Assembly (NCBI GenBank): GCA_003612585.1
Contig: RAZH01000014.1
Coordinates: 21,803 to 85,802, forward strand
DNA: 64,000 nt
Origin: a bacterium 1XD42-54
GTDB lineage: Bacteria > Bacillota > Clostridia > Lachnospirales > Lachnospiraceae
Direction of reading: 5' to 3'
Each line of letters begins with the position of its first letter. Positions within the stretch are counted from its first letter, which is position 1. Below, in pieces: positions 33,578 through 45,941 of this stretch. The notes under the pieces are model-generated. The model was not told the DNA's origin and ran no database searches. It saw only the letters and a program-made list of their open reading frames with translations. The position numbers and the translations under genes were made by a program.

Positions 33578-36079
33578 CTATTCTTCTTTCTTCAGTTCCT
33601 CTTCCAGTGATTTTAAGGTATCCTCTTCTGTTTTTGCCAGGGATTCTCTGACTCTGGCAATACTTGCTACTCTGGCATCTCCACTTAAATTCATCAGCTT
33701 AACGCCGCTTGTAATACGTCCAAGCACAGAGATATCTTCACATGACATCTGTATAATAATACCTTCTGTGTTGATCATCATAATTTCATTTTCATTGTTT
33801 ACTGCTTTAACGCCAACGACATTTCCTGTTTTTTCCATAATTTTGTAACATTTTACACCTTTTCCTCCTCTGTTCTGAGGAGTAAATTCTTCCATGGAGG
33901 TGAGTTTACCCATACCGTTTTCTGATACGATCAGAAGATAATCGCCCTGCGTATCGAGCTGCATGCCGACCACCTCGTCTCCGTCTGAAAGGTTCATTCC
34001 GATGACACCCATGGAGACACGGCCTGTTCTTCTTACATCCGTTTCGTGGAAGCGAATACACTGTCCGTATTTCGTTACAAGGAAGATGTCTTTCTTATTA
34101 TTTGTAAATTTGACCTCGATCAATTCATCTTCTTCACGGAGACTGATGGCAGCAAGTCCAGTTTTTCTCACATTCACAAAATCCGTAATCGGCGTTTTTT
34201 TGACAATTCCATTTTTTGTTGCCATAAACATAAAACGACCGTCTTTATACTCTTTGATCGGGATCAGCGCCGTTATCTTTTCTTCTGGCATGAGCTGAAG
34301 AAGATTAATAATCGCTGTTCCTCTCGCCGTTCTTCCTGCTTCTGGAATTTCATACGCTTTCAGACGATACACTCTTCCTTTATTTGTGAAAAACATCAGA
34401 TAGTGATGCGTTGTCGTCATAAGAAGTTCTTCTATGTAATCGTCTTCGATTGTCTGCATTCCTTTAATTCCCTTGCCGCCTCGGCCCTGGGACTTAAAAT
34501 TATCCGGAGTCATACGCTTAATATATCCAAGCTTTGTCATGGTAATCACAACATTTTCATCCGGTATCAGATCTTCCATGGAAATATCAAATGCATCAAA
34601 TCCGATTGAAGTTCTTCTCTCATCTCCAAATTTTTCTTTTACGATCGTGATCTCTTTTTTAATCACGCCAAGCAAAAGATTTTCATCTGCAAGAATTGCC
34701 TTCAAATCTTTGATTTTTTCCATGAGTTCTTTGAATTCATTTTCCAGTTTTTCCCGTTCCAGACCGGTGAGCGCGCGCAGACGCATATCTACAATCGCCT
34801 GTGACTGTGCGTCCGAGAGACTGAAACGTTCCATCAGCCGTGCTTTTGCAGCCTGTGTATTCTGAGAACTGCGGATAATAGAAATTACTTCATCAATGTT
34901 ATCAAGCGCAATCAGCAAGCCCTGCAAAATATGAGCGCGTTCTTCTGCTTTGTTCAGCTCATATTTTGTCCTTCTTGTTACGACATCCTCCTGATGTTTG
35001 ATATAATAACTCAGCATCTGATGAATGTTCAGCACCTTTGGCTGATTTTTTACAAGCGCTAGCATATTGACACCAAACGTATCCTGAAGCTGTGTATGCT
35101 TATAAAGCTGATTGAGAATGACATTTGCGTTCGCGTCTTTTCTCAGCTCAATGTTGATTCGCATTCCTTCACGGCTTGACTCATCTGTAATTGCCGTGAT
35201 ACCGTCAATTCTTTTATCCCTTACAAGGTCTGCCATTTTTTCAATCAGACGCGCCTTGTTTACAAGATACGGCAATTCCGTCACAATAATATGACTTTTT
35301 CCATTCGGGGCTGTCTCAATATTGGTTATTGCTCGAACACGAATTTTACCTCGTCCCGTACGATAGGCCTCCTCAATTCCTCTTGTTCCAAGAATCTGTG
35401 CTCCGGTTGGGAAGTCTGGCCCTTTGATGATATCCATAATTTCTTCAATTGAGGTATCTCTCTTTTCCTCAATCCGGTTATCAATCATCTTTACAACAGC
35501 AGAAATTACCTCTCCAAGATTATGAGGCGGAATGTTAGTTGCCATTCCGACTGCAATACCCGTTGTTCCGTTCACCAGAAGATTTGGAAATCTGGAAGGA
35601 AGAATCACAGGCTCTTTCTCAGTTTCATCAAAGTTTGGGGCAAAATCCACGGTATCTTTATTTATATCAGCCAGCATTTCCATGGAAATTTTGCTGAGGC
35701 GCGCCTCCGTATAACGCATAGCCGCCGCCCCGTCGCCATCCACGGAACCGAAGTTCCCGTGTCCGTCAACAAGAGGATATCTTGTGGACCATTCCTGCGC
35801 CATATTGACAAGCGCTCCGTAAATCGAACTGTCACCATGCGGGTGATACTTACCCATCGTATCACCGACAATACGCGCACATTTTCTGTGAGGCTTGTCA
35901 GGACTGTTATTCAGCTCAATCATGGAATAAAGAACCCTTCTCTGTACCGGCTTCAGACCATCGCGCACATCCGGGAGAGCACGGGAAGCGATTACGCTCA
36001 TGGCATAATCAATATAACTTTCTTCCATTGTTTTCTTGAGGTCTACTTCTTTTATTTTATCAAAAATATTATCTTCCAA
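33578..36079 (-). CDS. gyrA: DNA gyrase subunit A
   Basis: This 833-aa GyrA starts at TTG (36079) with GGAGGAG upstream. The active-site tyrosine is Y123 in [11 protein letters not shown]. The C-terminal beta-pinwheel has the GyrA-box [11 protein letters not shown] at about 560. In the quinolone-determining segment [17 protein letters not shown] the position matching E. coli S83 is serine, while that matching D87 is glycine (G88). Together with GyrB it introduces negative supercoils. It lies 32 bp after gyrB, the usual pair at the origin. Confidence 0.97.
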   Translation of the reverse strand: MEDNIFDKIKEVDLKKTMEESYIDYAMSVIASRALPDVRDGLKPVQRRVLYSMIELNNSPDKPHRKCARIVGDTMGKYHPHGDSSIYGALVNMAQEWSTRYPLVDGHGNFGSVDGDGAAAMRYTEARLSKISMEMLADINKDTVDFAPNFDETEKEPVILPSRFPNLLVNGTTGIAVGMATNIPPHNLGEVISAVVKMIDNRIEEKRDTSIEEIMDIIKGPDFPTGAQILGTRGIEEAYRTGRGKIRVRAITNIETAPNGKSHIIVTELPYLVNKARLIEKMADLVRDKRIDGITAITDESSREGMRINIELRKDANANVILNQLYKHTQLQDTFGVNMLALVKNQPKVLNIHQMLSYYIKHQEDVVTRRTKYELNKAEERAHILQGLLIALDNIDEVISIIRSSQNTQAAKARLMERFSLSDAQSQAIVDMRLRALTGLEREKLENEFKELMEKIKDLKAILADENLLLGVIKKEITIVKEKFGDERRTSIGFDAFDISMEDLIPDENVVITMTKLGYIKRMTPDNFKSQGRGGKGIKGMQTIEDDYIEELLMTTTHHYLMFFTNKGRVYRLKAYEIPEAGRTARGTAIINLLQLMPEEKITALIPIKEYKDGRFMFMATKNGIVKKTPITDFVNVRKTGLAAISLREEDELIEVKFTNNKKDIFLVTKYGQCIRFHETDVRRTGRVSMGVIGMNLSDGDEVVGMQLDTQGDYLLIVSENGMGKLTSMEEFTPQNRGGKGVKCYKIMEKTGNVVGVKAVNNENEIMMINTEGIIIQMSCEDISVLGRITSGVKLMNLSGDARVASIARVRESLAKTEEDTLKSLEEELKKEE

Positions 36080-36111
36080 AGTTTCGCTCCTCCTGTGATG
36101 CTAATCCAGAA

Positions 36112-39124
<3,013 letters not shown>

Positions 39125-39139
39125 CTTTACACCATCTTT

Positions 39140-39355
39140 TTATCTGGTTATTTTAATCATAATTTCTTCACAGATTACTTCATCACCTTCAAAAAGCTTT
39201 TTTCCTCTCTGAAATTCTTTTTCTCCGTTTATAAGAACCTGTCCTTCCAGAATCTTATACTTTGCATCCACTCCGCTCTCTGCAATACCGGCAGCTTTTA
39301 ACGCCTGACCCAGCTTAATGTATTCATCCCGAAGCTTGATTTCCGTCATTTCCAT
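39140..39355 (-). CDS. yaaA: S4-domain RNA-binding protein YaaA
   Basis: This small S4-like protein (71 aa from the ATG at 39355, which has GGAG 9 nt upstream; the frame opens at 39370) has the YaaA pattern IKLGQALKAAGIAESGVDAKYKILEGQVLINGEKEFQRGKKL. It always accompanies recF between dnaN and gyrB in Firmicutes. It probably binds structured RNA; its role in vivo is unclear. Confidence 0.9.
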   Translation of the reverse strand: MEMTEIKLRDEYIKLGQALKAAGIAESGVDAKYKILEGQVLINGEKEFQRGKKLFEGDEVICEEIMIKITR

Positions 39356-39385
39356 AATTTTATTCTCCATACTTGTAACATGTAA

Positions 39386-40492
39386 TTATGCATCTACAAA
39401 ATTAACCGGCAGAATCAGATAAATATAATTCTGCTCCTCATCCCTTATAAAACATGGCGCTTTTGGATTCATGTAATAGATATCAATAGATTCATCATCA
39501 ATGACACGAAGTGCATCAATCAGGAATTTCGGATTAAAACCAATTTTTATATTCTTTCCTTCCAGTTCAATATCAATAATTTCATCCATACTACCGATCT
39601 GAGACGAAATTTTAAGTTCCATAACACCTTCTGAAATATTCAAAATAATAGGTCTTTTATCACCTTCTTTTACAAGAAGGGTAGCCCTGTCTATACAATC
39701 AAGAAATTCTCTTTTATTGATTGTAACTTTTGTCTCGTAGTCATTGGAAAGCATTTGATTTACACGGAAATAATTTCCTTCAATCAATCTCGAAACAACA
39801 ACCGTCTGATCAAATTCAAAAACAATATGATTATCCGTAAAATAAATATCTACGATATCTTCTGTTCCACCAGTTAAAATTTTTGAAATTTCAATCAGTG
39901 TTTTACCAGGAACAATAACCTTTTTCTCTCCATACTGTGATTTAAGCTCTATTTTCCGAATTGAAATCCGATGACCATCAAGAGAGACAACTCTCATTTC
40001 ATTTTCCTGAATCTCAAACAGCTCACCCGTCATCATTTTATTACTGTCGTTCACAGCAATTGAGAAAATAGTTTGTCTGATTACTTCTTTCAGAGTAAAC
40101 TGCGATAAGCTTATCTTATAATCTCTCTCAACAAATGGAAGATAGGAGAAGTCTTCTCCATCTTTTCCCATAATAGAAAATTTTGCTTTTTCACAGGTGA
40201 TCTGTGTATTGTTTTTTTCATCTGCAACAATCGTAACATCACTGTCAGGCAGTTTTCTGATAATCTCAGAAAAAAGTTTTGCTTCCAAAGCTACAATTCC
40301 TTTTTCAAGAATTTCACCTTCCACCTTGGTTTCAATTCCCAGTTCCATATCATTGGCTGTGAACTTTATGATGCCTGATGAAGCATCAACCAGAATACAT
40401 TCGAGAATTGGCATCGTGGTTTTTGAAGGAACGGCCTTCATTACAGTATTTACACCTTTCAGAAGGTTACTTTTGCTGCAAGTAATTTTCAT
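39386..40492 (-). CDS. dnaN: DNA polymerase III sliding clamp (beta subunit)
   Basis: This 368-aa protein matches DnaN in length and motifs: MKITCSKSNLLKGVNTVMKAVPSKTTMPILECI at the start, three repeated clamp domains, and a hydrophobic C-terminus YIYLILPVNFVDA typical of the protein-binding pocket. GGGAG lies upstream of the ATG. It encircles DNA and tethers the replicase. It follows dnaA after the origin-containing gap. Confidence 0.96.
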   Translation of the reverse strand: MKITCSKSNLLKGVNTVMKAVPSKTTMPILECILVDASSGIIKFTANDMELGIETKVEGEILEKGIVALEAKLFSEIIRKLPDSDVTIVADEKNNTQITCEKAKFSIMGKDGEDFSYLPFVERDYKISLSQFTLKEVIRQTIFSIAVNDSNKMMTGELFEIQENEMRVVSLDGHRISIRKIELKSQYGEKKVIVPGKTLIEISKILTGGTEDIVDIYFTDNHIVFEFDQTVVVSRLIEGNYFRVNQMLSNDYETKVTINKREFLDCIDRATLLVKEGDKRPIILNISEGVMELKISSQIGSMDEIIDIELEGKNIKIGFNPKFLIDALRVIDDESIDIYYMNPKAPCFIRDEEQNYIYLILPVNFVDA

Positions 40493-40905
40493 AATAGATA
40501 TACTCCCTTCGTAATGTTGCAGATGATCTGAACGGAAATCGTTCTTTCCATCATTTTTTTATCAAAAAATATAAAGCTTACAAAAAAGAATCGGCTCTGC
40601 GAAGTGTAAATTGCGCGAAGCGCTTTAAATATATATATGAGAAAAATCCGCAGTAATCTTATTAAGGGCTGTGGATATGTGTAAAACCCATATAAGGCTT
40701 TATATTTACGGCATTTTTTAGATGGACAACGATGTGTAGTCACCTAAGAAACGATATGGATAACAGAAAGCTTATTCACATTTCAAATTTTTGAAAGGAT
40801 AAAACGATCTGATCCGGAAATTGTTTATAAACACTCGTCCACAACTCTTTCACACACATTAAAACTGGTTATCATGTGGATAAGTGGATAACTTTGTGGA
40901 TAACT
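40493..40905. other. origin of replication, dnaA-dnaN part (oriC)
   Basis: The 413-bp gap holds no credible gene. DnaA boxes TGTGGATAA lie at 40875-40883 and 40895-40903, with the variant AGTGGATAA at 40883-40891. Further variants are TGTGGATAT (40670), TATGGATAA (40755) and TTATTCACA (40772). An AT-rich run around 40610-40660 (ATATATATATG) could be the unwinding element. Together with the region upstream of dnaA it forms a bipartite origin like that of Bacillus. Confidence 0.85.
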
Positions 40906-42261
40906 TTATGCCGGACTTATCTTTTTTTTCAAAATTTCTACTATATTTCTTGTAGAATCTGAAGTTTTTATTTCAGAAGCAATTTTCTTGGAACCATGAA
41001 GAACAGTGGAATGATCACGATTTCCCATCTCGGAGCCAATTTTTTTGAGTCCGACGCTCGTCATGTTGCTGCAAAGGTACATAGCGATCTGTCTTGGGAA
41101 AACAACTTCTGTGTTACGTTTATTACTTTTAATATCGTCTTCTGTAATATGAAAATGTTCTGCTACAACAGAAATAATGAGGGAAGGGGTAATCTCTTTC
41201 TTTTCATCTGGGGAAATAATGTCTTTTAATGCTTCCTCAGCCAGACGTATCGTTATTTCTCTGTTTTCCAGGTTGCTAAGCGCAACGAGTTTATTCAGAG
41301 CTCCTTCCAGTTCACGAATATTGGATTTAATATTCATAGCAATGTATTTGATGACTTCATTATCAATGTCATAACCGTCGGTTTCTTCTTTTTTATGAAG
41401 AATAGCCATACGAGTCTCAAAATCCGGAGACGAAATATCAGCAATCAGACCCCATTCAAATCTGGAACGGAGCCTTGCTTCTAATGTTTCAATATCTTTT
41501 GGCGGTTTATCAGAGGAGATAATAATCTGTTTTTTGTTGTTATGCAGATCGTTAAAGGTATGGAAAAACTCTTCCTGCGTGGATTCCTTACCTATAATAA
41601 ACTGGATATCGTCAATCAGAAGGACATCCACGTTGCGGTATTTTTCACGGAACTTGGTCATAGAAGTATTATTTCCATTACGAATGGAATCAATCAGCTC
41701 ATTTGTAAAATACTCACTGGTCACATAAAGTACTTTCTTTTCTGGATTTTCATTCAAAATAAAATGAGCAATGGAATGCATAAGATGCGTTTTTCCAAGT
41801 CCGGCCCCTCCATGGATAAAAAGAGGATTATACATTTTTCCCGGCGACTCCGCAACAGCAAGTGCTGCAGCATGTGCAAATTTGTTGTTATTACCAACAA
41901 CAAATGTATCAAAGGTATATCTTGGGTTGAGATTAGCCTTTTCTATGCTGGGGCTGTTGTCTACAAGATTTACAGGAGTGAACTTTTTTTTGCGTTCTTT
42001 TGCCTGTTCCGGAAGTATAAACTCAATGTCATATTCTTTTCCTGTAAACTCAGCGATTGCCACTTTAATAGGAAACATATATTTTTTTGTAATATAATCA
42101 ATGCCCATCTGTTCAGATGGAACAAGTATTGTTACCATATGGTCGGAAACACTGTGTATTTCCAGTGGCTTGAGCCATGTTTTGAAAGAGATATCAGAAA
42201 GTTCATGCTCAGTTTTGACGAGCTGAAGGATCTCATCCCATTTTTCTTTTAGTATGTCCAT
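40906..42261 (-). CDS. dnaA: chromosomal replication initiator DnaA
   Basis: This 451-aa DnaA is counted from the ATG at 42261, which has GGAGATTACAAC upstream; the frame itself extends to 42327. Domain I covers about 1-80. The AAA+ domain has Walker A GGAGLGKTHLMHSIAH and Walker B VLLIDDIQFI. The C-terminal DNA-binding helix-turn-helix has the signature MGNRDHSTVLHGSKK. DnaA boxes on both sides of the gene are its binding sites. Confidence 0.97.
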   Translation of the reverse strand: MDILKEKWDEILQLVKTEHELSDISFKTWLKPLEIHSVSDHMVTILVPSEQMGIDYITKKYMFPIKVAIAEFTGKEYDIEFILPEQAKERKKKFTPVNLVDNSPSIEKANLNPRYTFDTFVVGNNNKFAHAAALAVAESPGKMYNPLFIHGGAGLGKTHLMHSIAHFILNENPEKKVLYVTSEYFTNELIDSIRNGNNTSMTKFREKYRNVDVLLIDDIQFIIGKESTQEEFFHTFNDLHNNKKQIIISSDKPPKDIETLEARLRSRFEWGLIADISSPDFETRMAILHKKEETDGYDIDNEVIKYIAMNIKSNIRELEGALNKLVALSNLENREITIRLAEEALKDIISPDEKKEITPSLIISVVAEHFHITEDDIKSNKRNTEVVFPRQIAMYLCSNMTSVGLKKIGSEMGNRDHSTVLHGSKKIASEIKTSDSTRNIVEILKKKISPA

Positions 42262-42688
42262 GTTGTAATCTCCAAAAAAACCATTTTTTCCTACCATAAT
42301 ATTAAAACAAAATGGGTGATTTAGCAATGGTAACTTTTTTGAAAAAGAAAAAATGTAAAAAATTACCTTTTTATTACCATTAAAGAAAGAAAAATAGTTT
42401 ACGTAAGTTTATCCACAATTTGTTGATAAGTTGTGGATAACTTTTCAATAGTGTGTGAAAAAGTTCTTGAACAAAAGAAAAAAGGCAAGAAATAAGGATA
42501 TTTTATCTATGTGTATGAAGTGAAAGAAGGTTATCCACATATTTTTTATAAACCGTGAAAGCCTTATAAAATGCTTGACTTCCCTTATATTATTGAATAT
42601 AATTGAAGCGATGTTTTCTTAAAATATACATGACCAATCAATACCATTATTACCATAGATTTGGTTAGAAAAAAGGAGGTGCCCGTTT
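42262..42688. other. origin of replication, upstream part (dnaA-rpmH gap)
   Basis: The divergent gap holds DnaA boxes TTATCCACA at 42409-42417 and 42531-42539 and TGTGGATAA at 42432-42440, plus the variant TGTTGATAA at 42421. The promoters of dnaA (minus) and rpmH (plus) must lie here. Box binding would also allow DnaA autoregulation. Gene direction switches at this point, as expected for a replication origin. Confidence 0.85.
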
Positions 42689-42823
42689 ATGAAAATGACA
42701 TTTCAGCCGAAAAAGAGATCCAGATCAAAAGTTCATGGATTCAGAGCGAGAATGAGTACAGCAGGCGGAAGAAAAGTCTTAGCTGCAAGAAGAGCAAAAG
42801 GAAGAAAAGTATTGTCAGCATAG
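42689..42823 (+). CDS. rpmH: ribosomal protein bL34
   Basis: This 44-aa, very basic protein reads [20 protein letters not shown] and onward to a C-terminus GRKVLSA, the full L34 sequence. AAAGGAGGTG lies 8 nt upstream. It is the first gene of the rightward rpmH-rnpA-yidD-yidC-jag cluster, in its usual place next to dnaA. Confidence 0.96.
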   Translation: MKMTFQPKKRSRSKVHGFRARMSTAGGRKVLAARRAKGRKVLSA

Positions 42824-42876
42824 GCCGCAGATTTGTGGCCTTTTCTTTTATCAGAAAATTTTTAAAGGAACGAAAT

Positions 42877-43245
42877 ATGGTATTTTCAGAATCCTTAAAA
42901 AAATACGGTGATTTTCAGCGTGTTTACCGAAAAGGAAAATCTTATGCAAACAGATATCTGGTCATGTATATGTTAAAGCAGGATACGCAGAGAAACCGTA
43001 TTGGTATATCAGTCAGTAAAAAGGTTGGCAACAGTGTAGTAAGACATCGAATTACAAGGCTGATTCGTGAGAGCTATCGTTTAAATGAAGAAAAATTTGT
43101 TGATGGCCTTGATCTTGTGATTATTGCAAGGCCCAGCGCTAAAGAAAAAAATTTCTTTGATATCGAGAGCGCACTGCTTCATCTTGGACGTCTGCATGGT
43201 ATTTTGCATGCAGAACAGGAAAAAGAAGCGGAAAAAAAGGTTTAA
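42877..43245 (+). CDS. rnpA: ribonuclease P protein component
   Basis: This is a 122-aa RnpA. The ATG at 42877 is preceded by AAAGGAAC; a longer frame reaches back through rpmH but is not real. The RNR signature is IGISVSKKVGNSVVRHRITRLIRE. It binds the P RNA to process tRNA 5' ends. It lies 53 bp after rpmH. Confidence 0.95.
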   Translation: MVFSESLKKYGDFQRVYRKGKSYANRYLVMYMLKQDTQRNRIGISVSKKVGNSVVRHRITRLIRESYRLNEEKFVDGLDLVIIARPSAKEKNFFDIESALLHLGRLHGILHAEQEKEAEKKV

Positions 43246-43258
43246 GAAGAAGTAAAAA

Positions 43259-43468
43259 ATGAAAAAATTATTGATTTATCTGATCAAATTTTATCAGAAG
43301 TATCTTTCGCCGATGAAAAGAACAAGATGTCCTTATATTCCGACTTGTTCCCAGTATGGTCTGGAAGCGATTCAGAAATACGGAGCTCTCAGAGGAGGTA
43401 TTTTGGCTGTATGGAGAATCCTACGGTGTAATCCTTTTTCAAAAGGCGGATATGATCCCGTTCCATGA
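43259..43468 (+). CDS. yidD: membrane protein insertion efficiency factor YidD
   Basis: This 69-aa protein carries the family signature [27 protein letters not shown], then HGALRGG-like [30 protein letters not shown]. It lies between rnpA and yidC as usual. It helps YidC-dependent insertion at the membrane. Confidence 0.95.
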   Translation: MKKLLIYLIKFYQKYLSPMKRTRCPYIPTCSQYGLEAIQKYGALRGGILAVWRILRCNPFSKGGYDPVP

Positions 43469-43483
43469 GGAGGAATTTAAAGA

Positions 43484-44746
43484 ATGTTATTGACAAAAAG
43501 TACAACATTCATTATAGGACCTGTGGCCAGTCTGCTTGGTTATATTATGAATGCGATATTCTTGCTTCAGGAAAAGATCGGTATCGCAAATATCGGTCTT
43601 TGTATTATCTTATTTACGATAGTCATTTACATGATCCTGATGCCGCTTACGATTCAGCAGCAAAAGTTTTCAAGACTGTCTGCAAGAATGAATCCTGAAT
43701 TACAGGCAATTCAGAAAAAATATAAAGGTAAAAATCAGGATCAGGCAGCCATGATGAAAATGAATGAAGAGACACAGGCTGTCTATGCAAAATATGGTGT
43801 AAATCCGATGGGAAGCTGTTTGCAGCTTATCATACAGATGCCGATTCTGTTTGCACTTTATCGCGTGATCTGGAATATTCCAGCTTATGTTAACTCTGTA
43901 AAGAATGCATTTCTTCCTCTGGCACAGAAGCTGATGACAATGTCTGGTGTGGAAGAATTTATGGCAGAGATGGCAAAGGCTAATTCTGTTACATTCAAAG
44001 AGATGACAGAAAACACACTGATTGATGTCATGTATAAATTCAAACCGGATAACTGGACAGCGCTTGCTGATAAATTTCCGGATATTGCAAAAACAGTAAC
44101 AGATACACAGACACATGTCGATAAGATGAATTATTTTCTTGGACTAAATATTGCAGATGCACCTATGCAGATTTTTATGCGTGCAATTTCCACGGGAGCA
44201 ATTCTTCTTGCGATAGGAGCAGCCTTGATTCCGATTCTTTCCGCATTATCTCAGTGGTTAAATACAAAGCTGATGACTGCAATGAATCCAAATTCAAATG
44301 CGAATACGAATGGACAGGCGGATACCATGGCAAATACCATGAAAACCATGAATACAGTAATGCCGCTGATGTCCGCAGTATTCTGTCTGACGCTTCCTGT
44401 CGGTATGGGTATTTACTGGATTGCCGGTGCAGTAGTAAGAGGTATTCAACAGTTCTTTATCAATAAAAAAATTGATAAGCTTGATCTTGACGAAATTTTG
44501 AAAAAGAATCTGGAAAAAGCGAATAAAAAGAGAGAGAAAAAGGGGTTGCCGCCCCAGAAGATATCAAATACTGCAAAGATCAATACGAAAAATATTGAAC
44601 ATGAAGAAATATCTCAGGAAGAACGGGATGAAAAGATAAAAAAATCAACGGATTATTATAAAAATACAACGACTGCAAAGCCTGGAAGTCTTGCATCAAA
44701 GGCACAAATGGTAAAACAGTTTAATGAGAGAAACGGAAAGAAATAA
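43484..44746 (+). CDS. yidC: YidC/Oxa1-family membrane protein insertase
   Basis: This 420-aa membrane insertase lies 15 bp after yidD and follows GAGGAGG. It has an N-terminal membrane segment, the IGLCIILFTIVIYMILMPLTIQQQKFSRLSARMNPELQAIQKKY stretch in parts, a cytosolic hairpin and further membrane segments near residues 225-250 and 285-305. The C-terminal tail (from about 330) is long and rich in lysine and glutamate. It inserts proteins such as ATP synthase subunits. Confidence 0.95.
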   Translation: MLLTKSTTFIIGPVASLLGYIMNAIFLLQEKIGIANIGLCIILFTIVIYMILMPLTIQQQKFSRLSARMNPELQAIQKKYKGKNQDQAAMMKMNEETQAVYAKYGVNPMGSCLQLIIQMPILFALYRVIWNIPAYVNSVKNAFLPLAQKLMTMSGVEEFMAEMAKANSVTFKEMTENTLIDVMYKFKPDNWTALADKFPDIAKTVTDTQTHVDKMNYFLGLNIADAPMQIFMRAISTGAILLAIGAALIPILSALSQWLNTKLMTAMNPNSNANTNGQADTMANTMKTMNTVMPLMSAVFCLTLPVGMGIYWIAGAVVRGIQQFFINKKIDKLDLDEILKKNLEKANKKREKKGLPPQKISNTAKINTKNIEHEEISQEERDEKIKKSTDYYKNTTTAKPGSLASKAQMVKQFNERNGKK

Positions 44747-44760
44747 GAGGGAGGCCGATT

Positions 44761-45699
44761 ATGGATTCTATAAAAGTAACAGCAAAAACAGTGGAAGACG
44801 CGCTGACAGAGGCTTCCATTTTGCTTGGAACAAGTAAAGATAATATTGAATATACCGTAATTGAAAAAGGATCAGCAGGGTTCTTTGGAATTGGCGGAAA
44901 AAAAGCTGTAATCGAAGCAAAAAAGAAATATACGGACGATGATCTGTTAAAAGAGGTATTCGGGAACAAGGAAGCAACAAAAAAAGAGATAAAAAAAGAA
45001 GCAAAAAAAGAGATCAAAAAGGAAACGAATAAAGACTTTAGCAGAGAGACAAGTAAAGAGAAAAAGGAAGACAAAAAAGAAGTAAAAGATTTCAAAAAGG
45101 AAGAAAAAGAAGAAAAGAAAGAGGAAAAGAAGGAAAAGAGAAGAGAAAAAAAACCTGAAGCAAAAGAAATCACCAAAGAAATAAAGGAAGAGACGGCAAA
45201 AGAAGAGAGTACTCCAAAGCAGCCAAGAATACCGGCAAATCCGGAGGAAGCAATTCGCAGAGCTGAAACGTTCCTGAAAGATGTTCTACGTACAATGGAA
45301 ATGGATGTGGAAGTGAAGTCTGTATATGAAGATGATACGCTGTCCGTTGATCTCTCCGGCGAGGATATGGGTCTTCTGATTGGAAAGAGAGGACAGACGC
45401 TTGATTCACTTCAGTATCTGACAAGCCTTGTTGTAAACAAAGGAAAAGCTTCCTACGTAAGAGTAAAGCTTGATACAGAAGATTACAGAGAGAGAAGAAA
45501 AGCAACTCTGGAAAATCTTGCAAAGAATATTGCTTTTAAAGTAAAGAAAACAAGACGCCCAGTATTTCTTGAGCCGATGAATCCTTATGAGAGAAGAATT
45601 ATTCATTCTGCACTTCAGAATGATCCTTATGTCACAACACATAGTGAAGGGGATGAGCCGTGCAGAAAAGTGGTAGTTACATTAAGGAAGAAACAGTAG
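44761..45699 (+). CDS. jag: Jag/KhpB RNA-binding protein
   Basis: This 312-aa protein has three parts. The Jag-N domain is at about 1-55 (VTAKTVEDALTEASILLG, SAGFFGIGGKKA). A very long lysine/glutamate linker follows (about 65-160). The KH domain then has VDLSGEDMGLLIGKRGQTLDSLQYL, and R3H covers MNPYERRIIHSAL to the end. It binds RNA and influences cell division and envelope genes in Firmicutes, often with KhpA. It lies 14 bp after yidC. The linker is longer than in most homologues I know. Confidence 0.94.
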   Translation: MDSIKVTAKTVEDALTEASILLGTSKDNIEYTVIEKGSAGFFGIGGKKAVIEAKKKYTDDDLLKEVFGNKEATKKEIKKEAKKEIKKETNKDFSRETSKEKKEDKKEVKDFKKEEKEEKKEEKKEKRREKKPEAKEITKEIKEETAKEESTPKQPRIPANPEEAIRRAETFLKDVLRTMEMDVEVKSVYEDDTLSVDLSGEDMGLLIGKRGQTLDSLQYLTSLVVNKGKASYVRVKLDTEDYRERRKATLENLAKNIAFKVKKTRRPVFLEPMNPYERRIIHSALQNDPYVTTHSEGDEPCRKVVVTLRKKQ

Positions 45700-45725
45700 A
45701 TTAGTTATAGTGTGGTAAGAGGATG

Positions 45726-45799
45726 ACCTCGTATCCTACAGAAAAAAAGGAGTTTCAGAAAGTATTCACTCCTTCTTTTTCTTGCAAGATACGGGGTCT
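45726..45799 (+). terminator. nested terminator hairpins after jag
   Basis: An inner stem AAGGAGT/ACTCCTT followed by CTTTTTC lies at about 45748-45782. An outer pair GACCTCGTATC/GATACGGGGTC encloses it and is followed by TTATTTTTT. Either or both stop transcription of the rpmH-jag cluster. The rest of the gap up to mnmE (45800-45941) is AT-rich and should hold the mnmE promoter. Confidence 0.75.
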
Positions 45800-45941
45800 T
45801 ATTTTTTAGACGCTTAAAAAAAGTTAATTGTATAAGCGTAGTGATAAGATTCTTAAATAAAAAATAATTGGATAATCTGATGAAAAAGTATGTTAAATGT
45901 GATATGATAGGTTGGCATAAAAAGGAGATGGGGGCAGAAAG

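Noticed and set aside
40489..40743. 84-aa frame in the dnaA-dnaN gap
   Set aside because: It overlaps the origin region and DnaA-box variants, has no ribosome-binding site and no family-like sequence.
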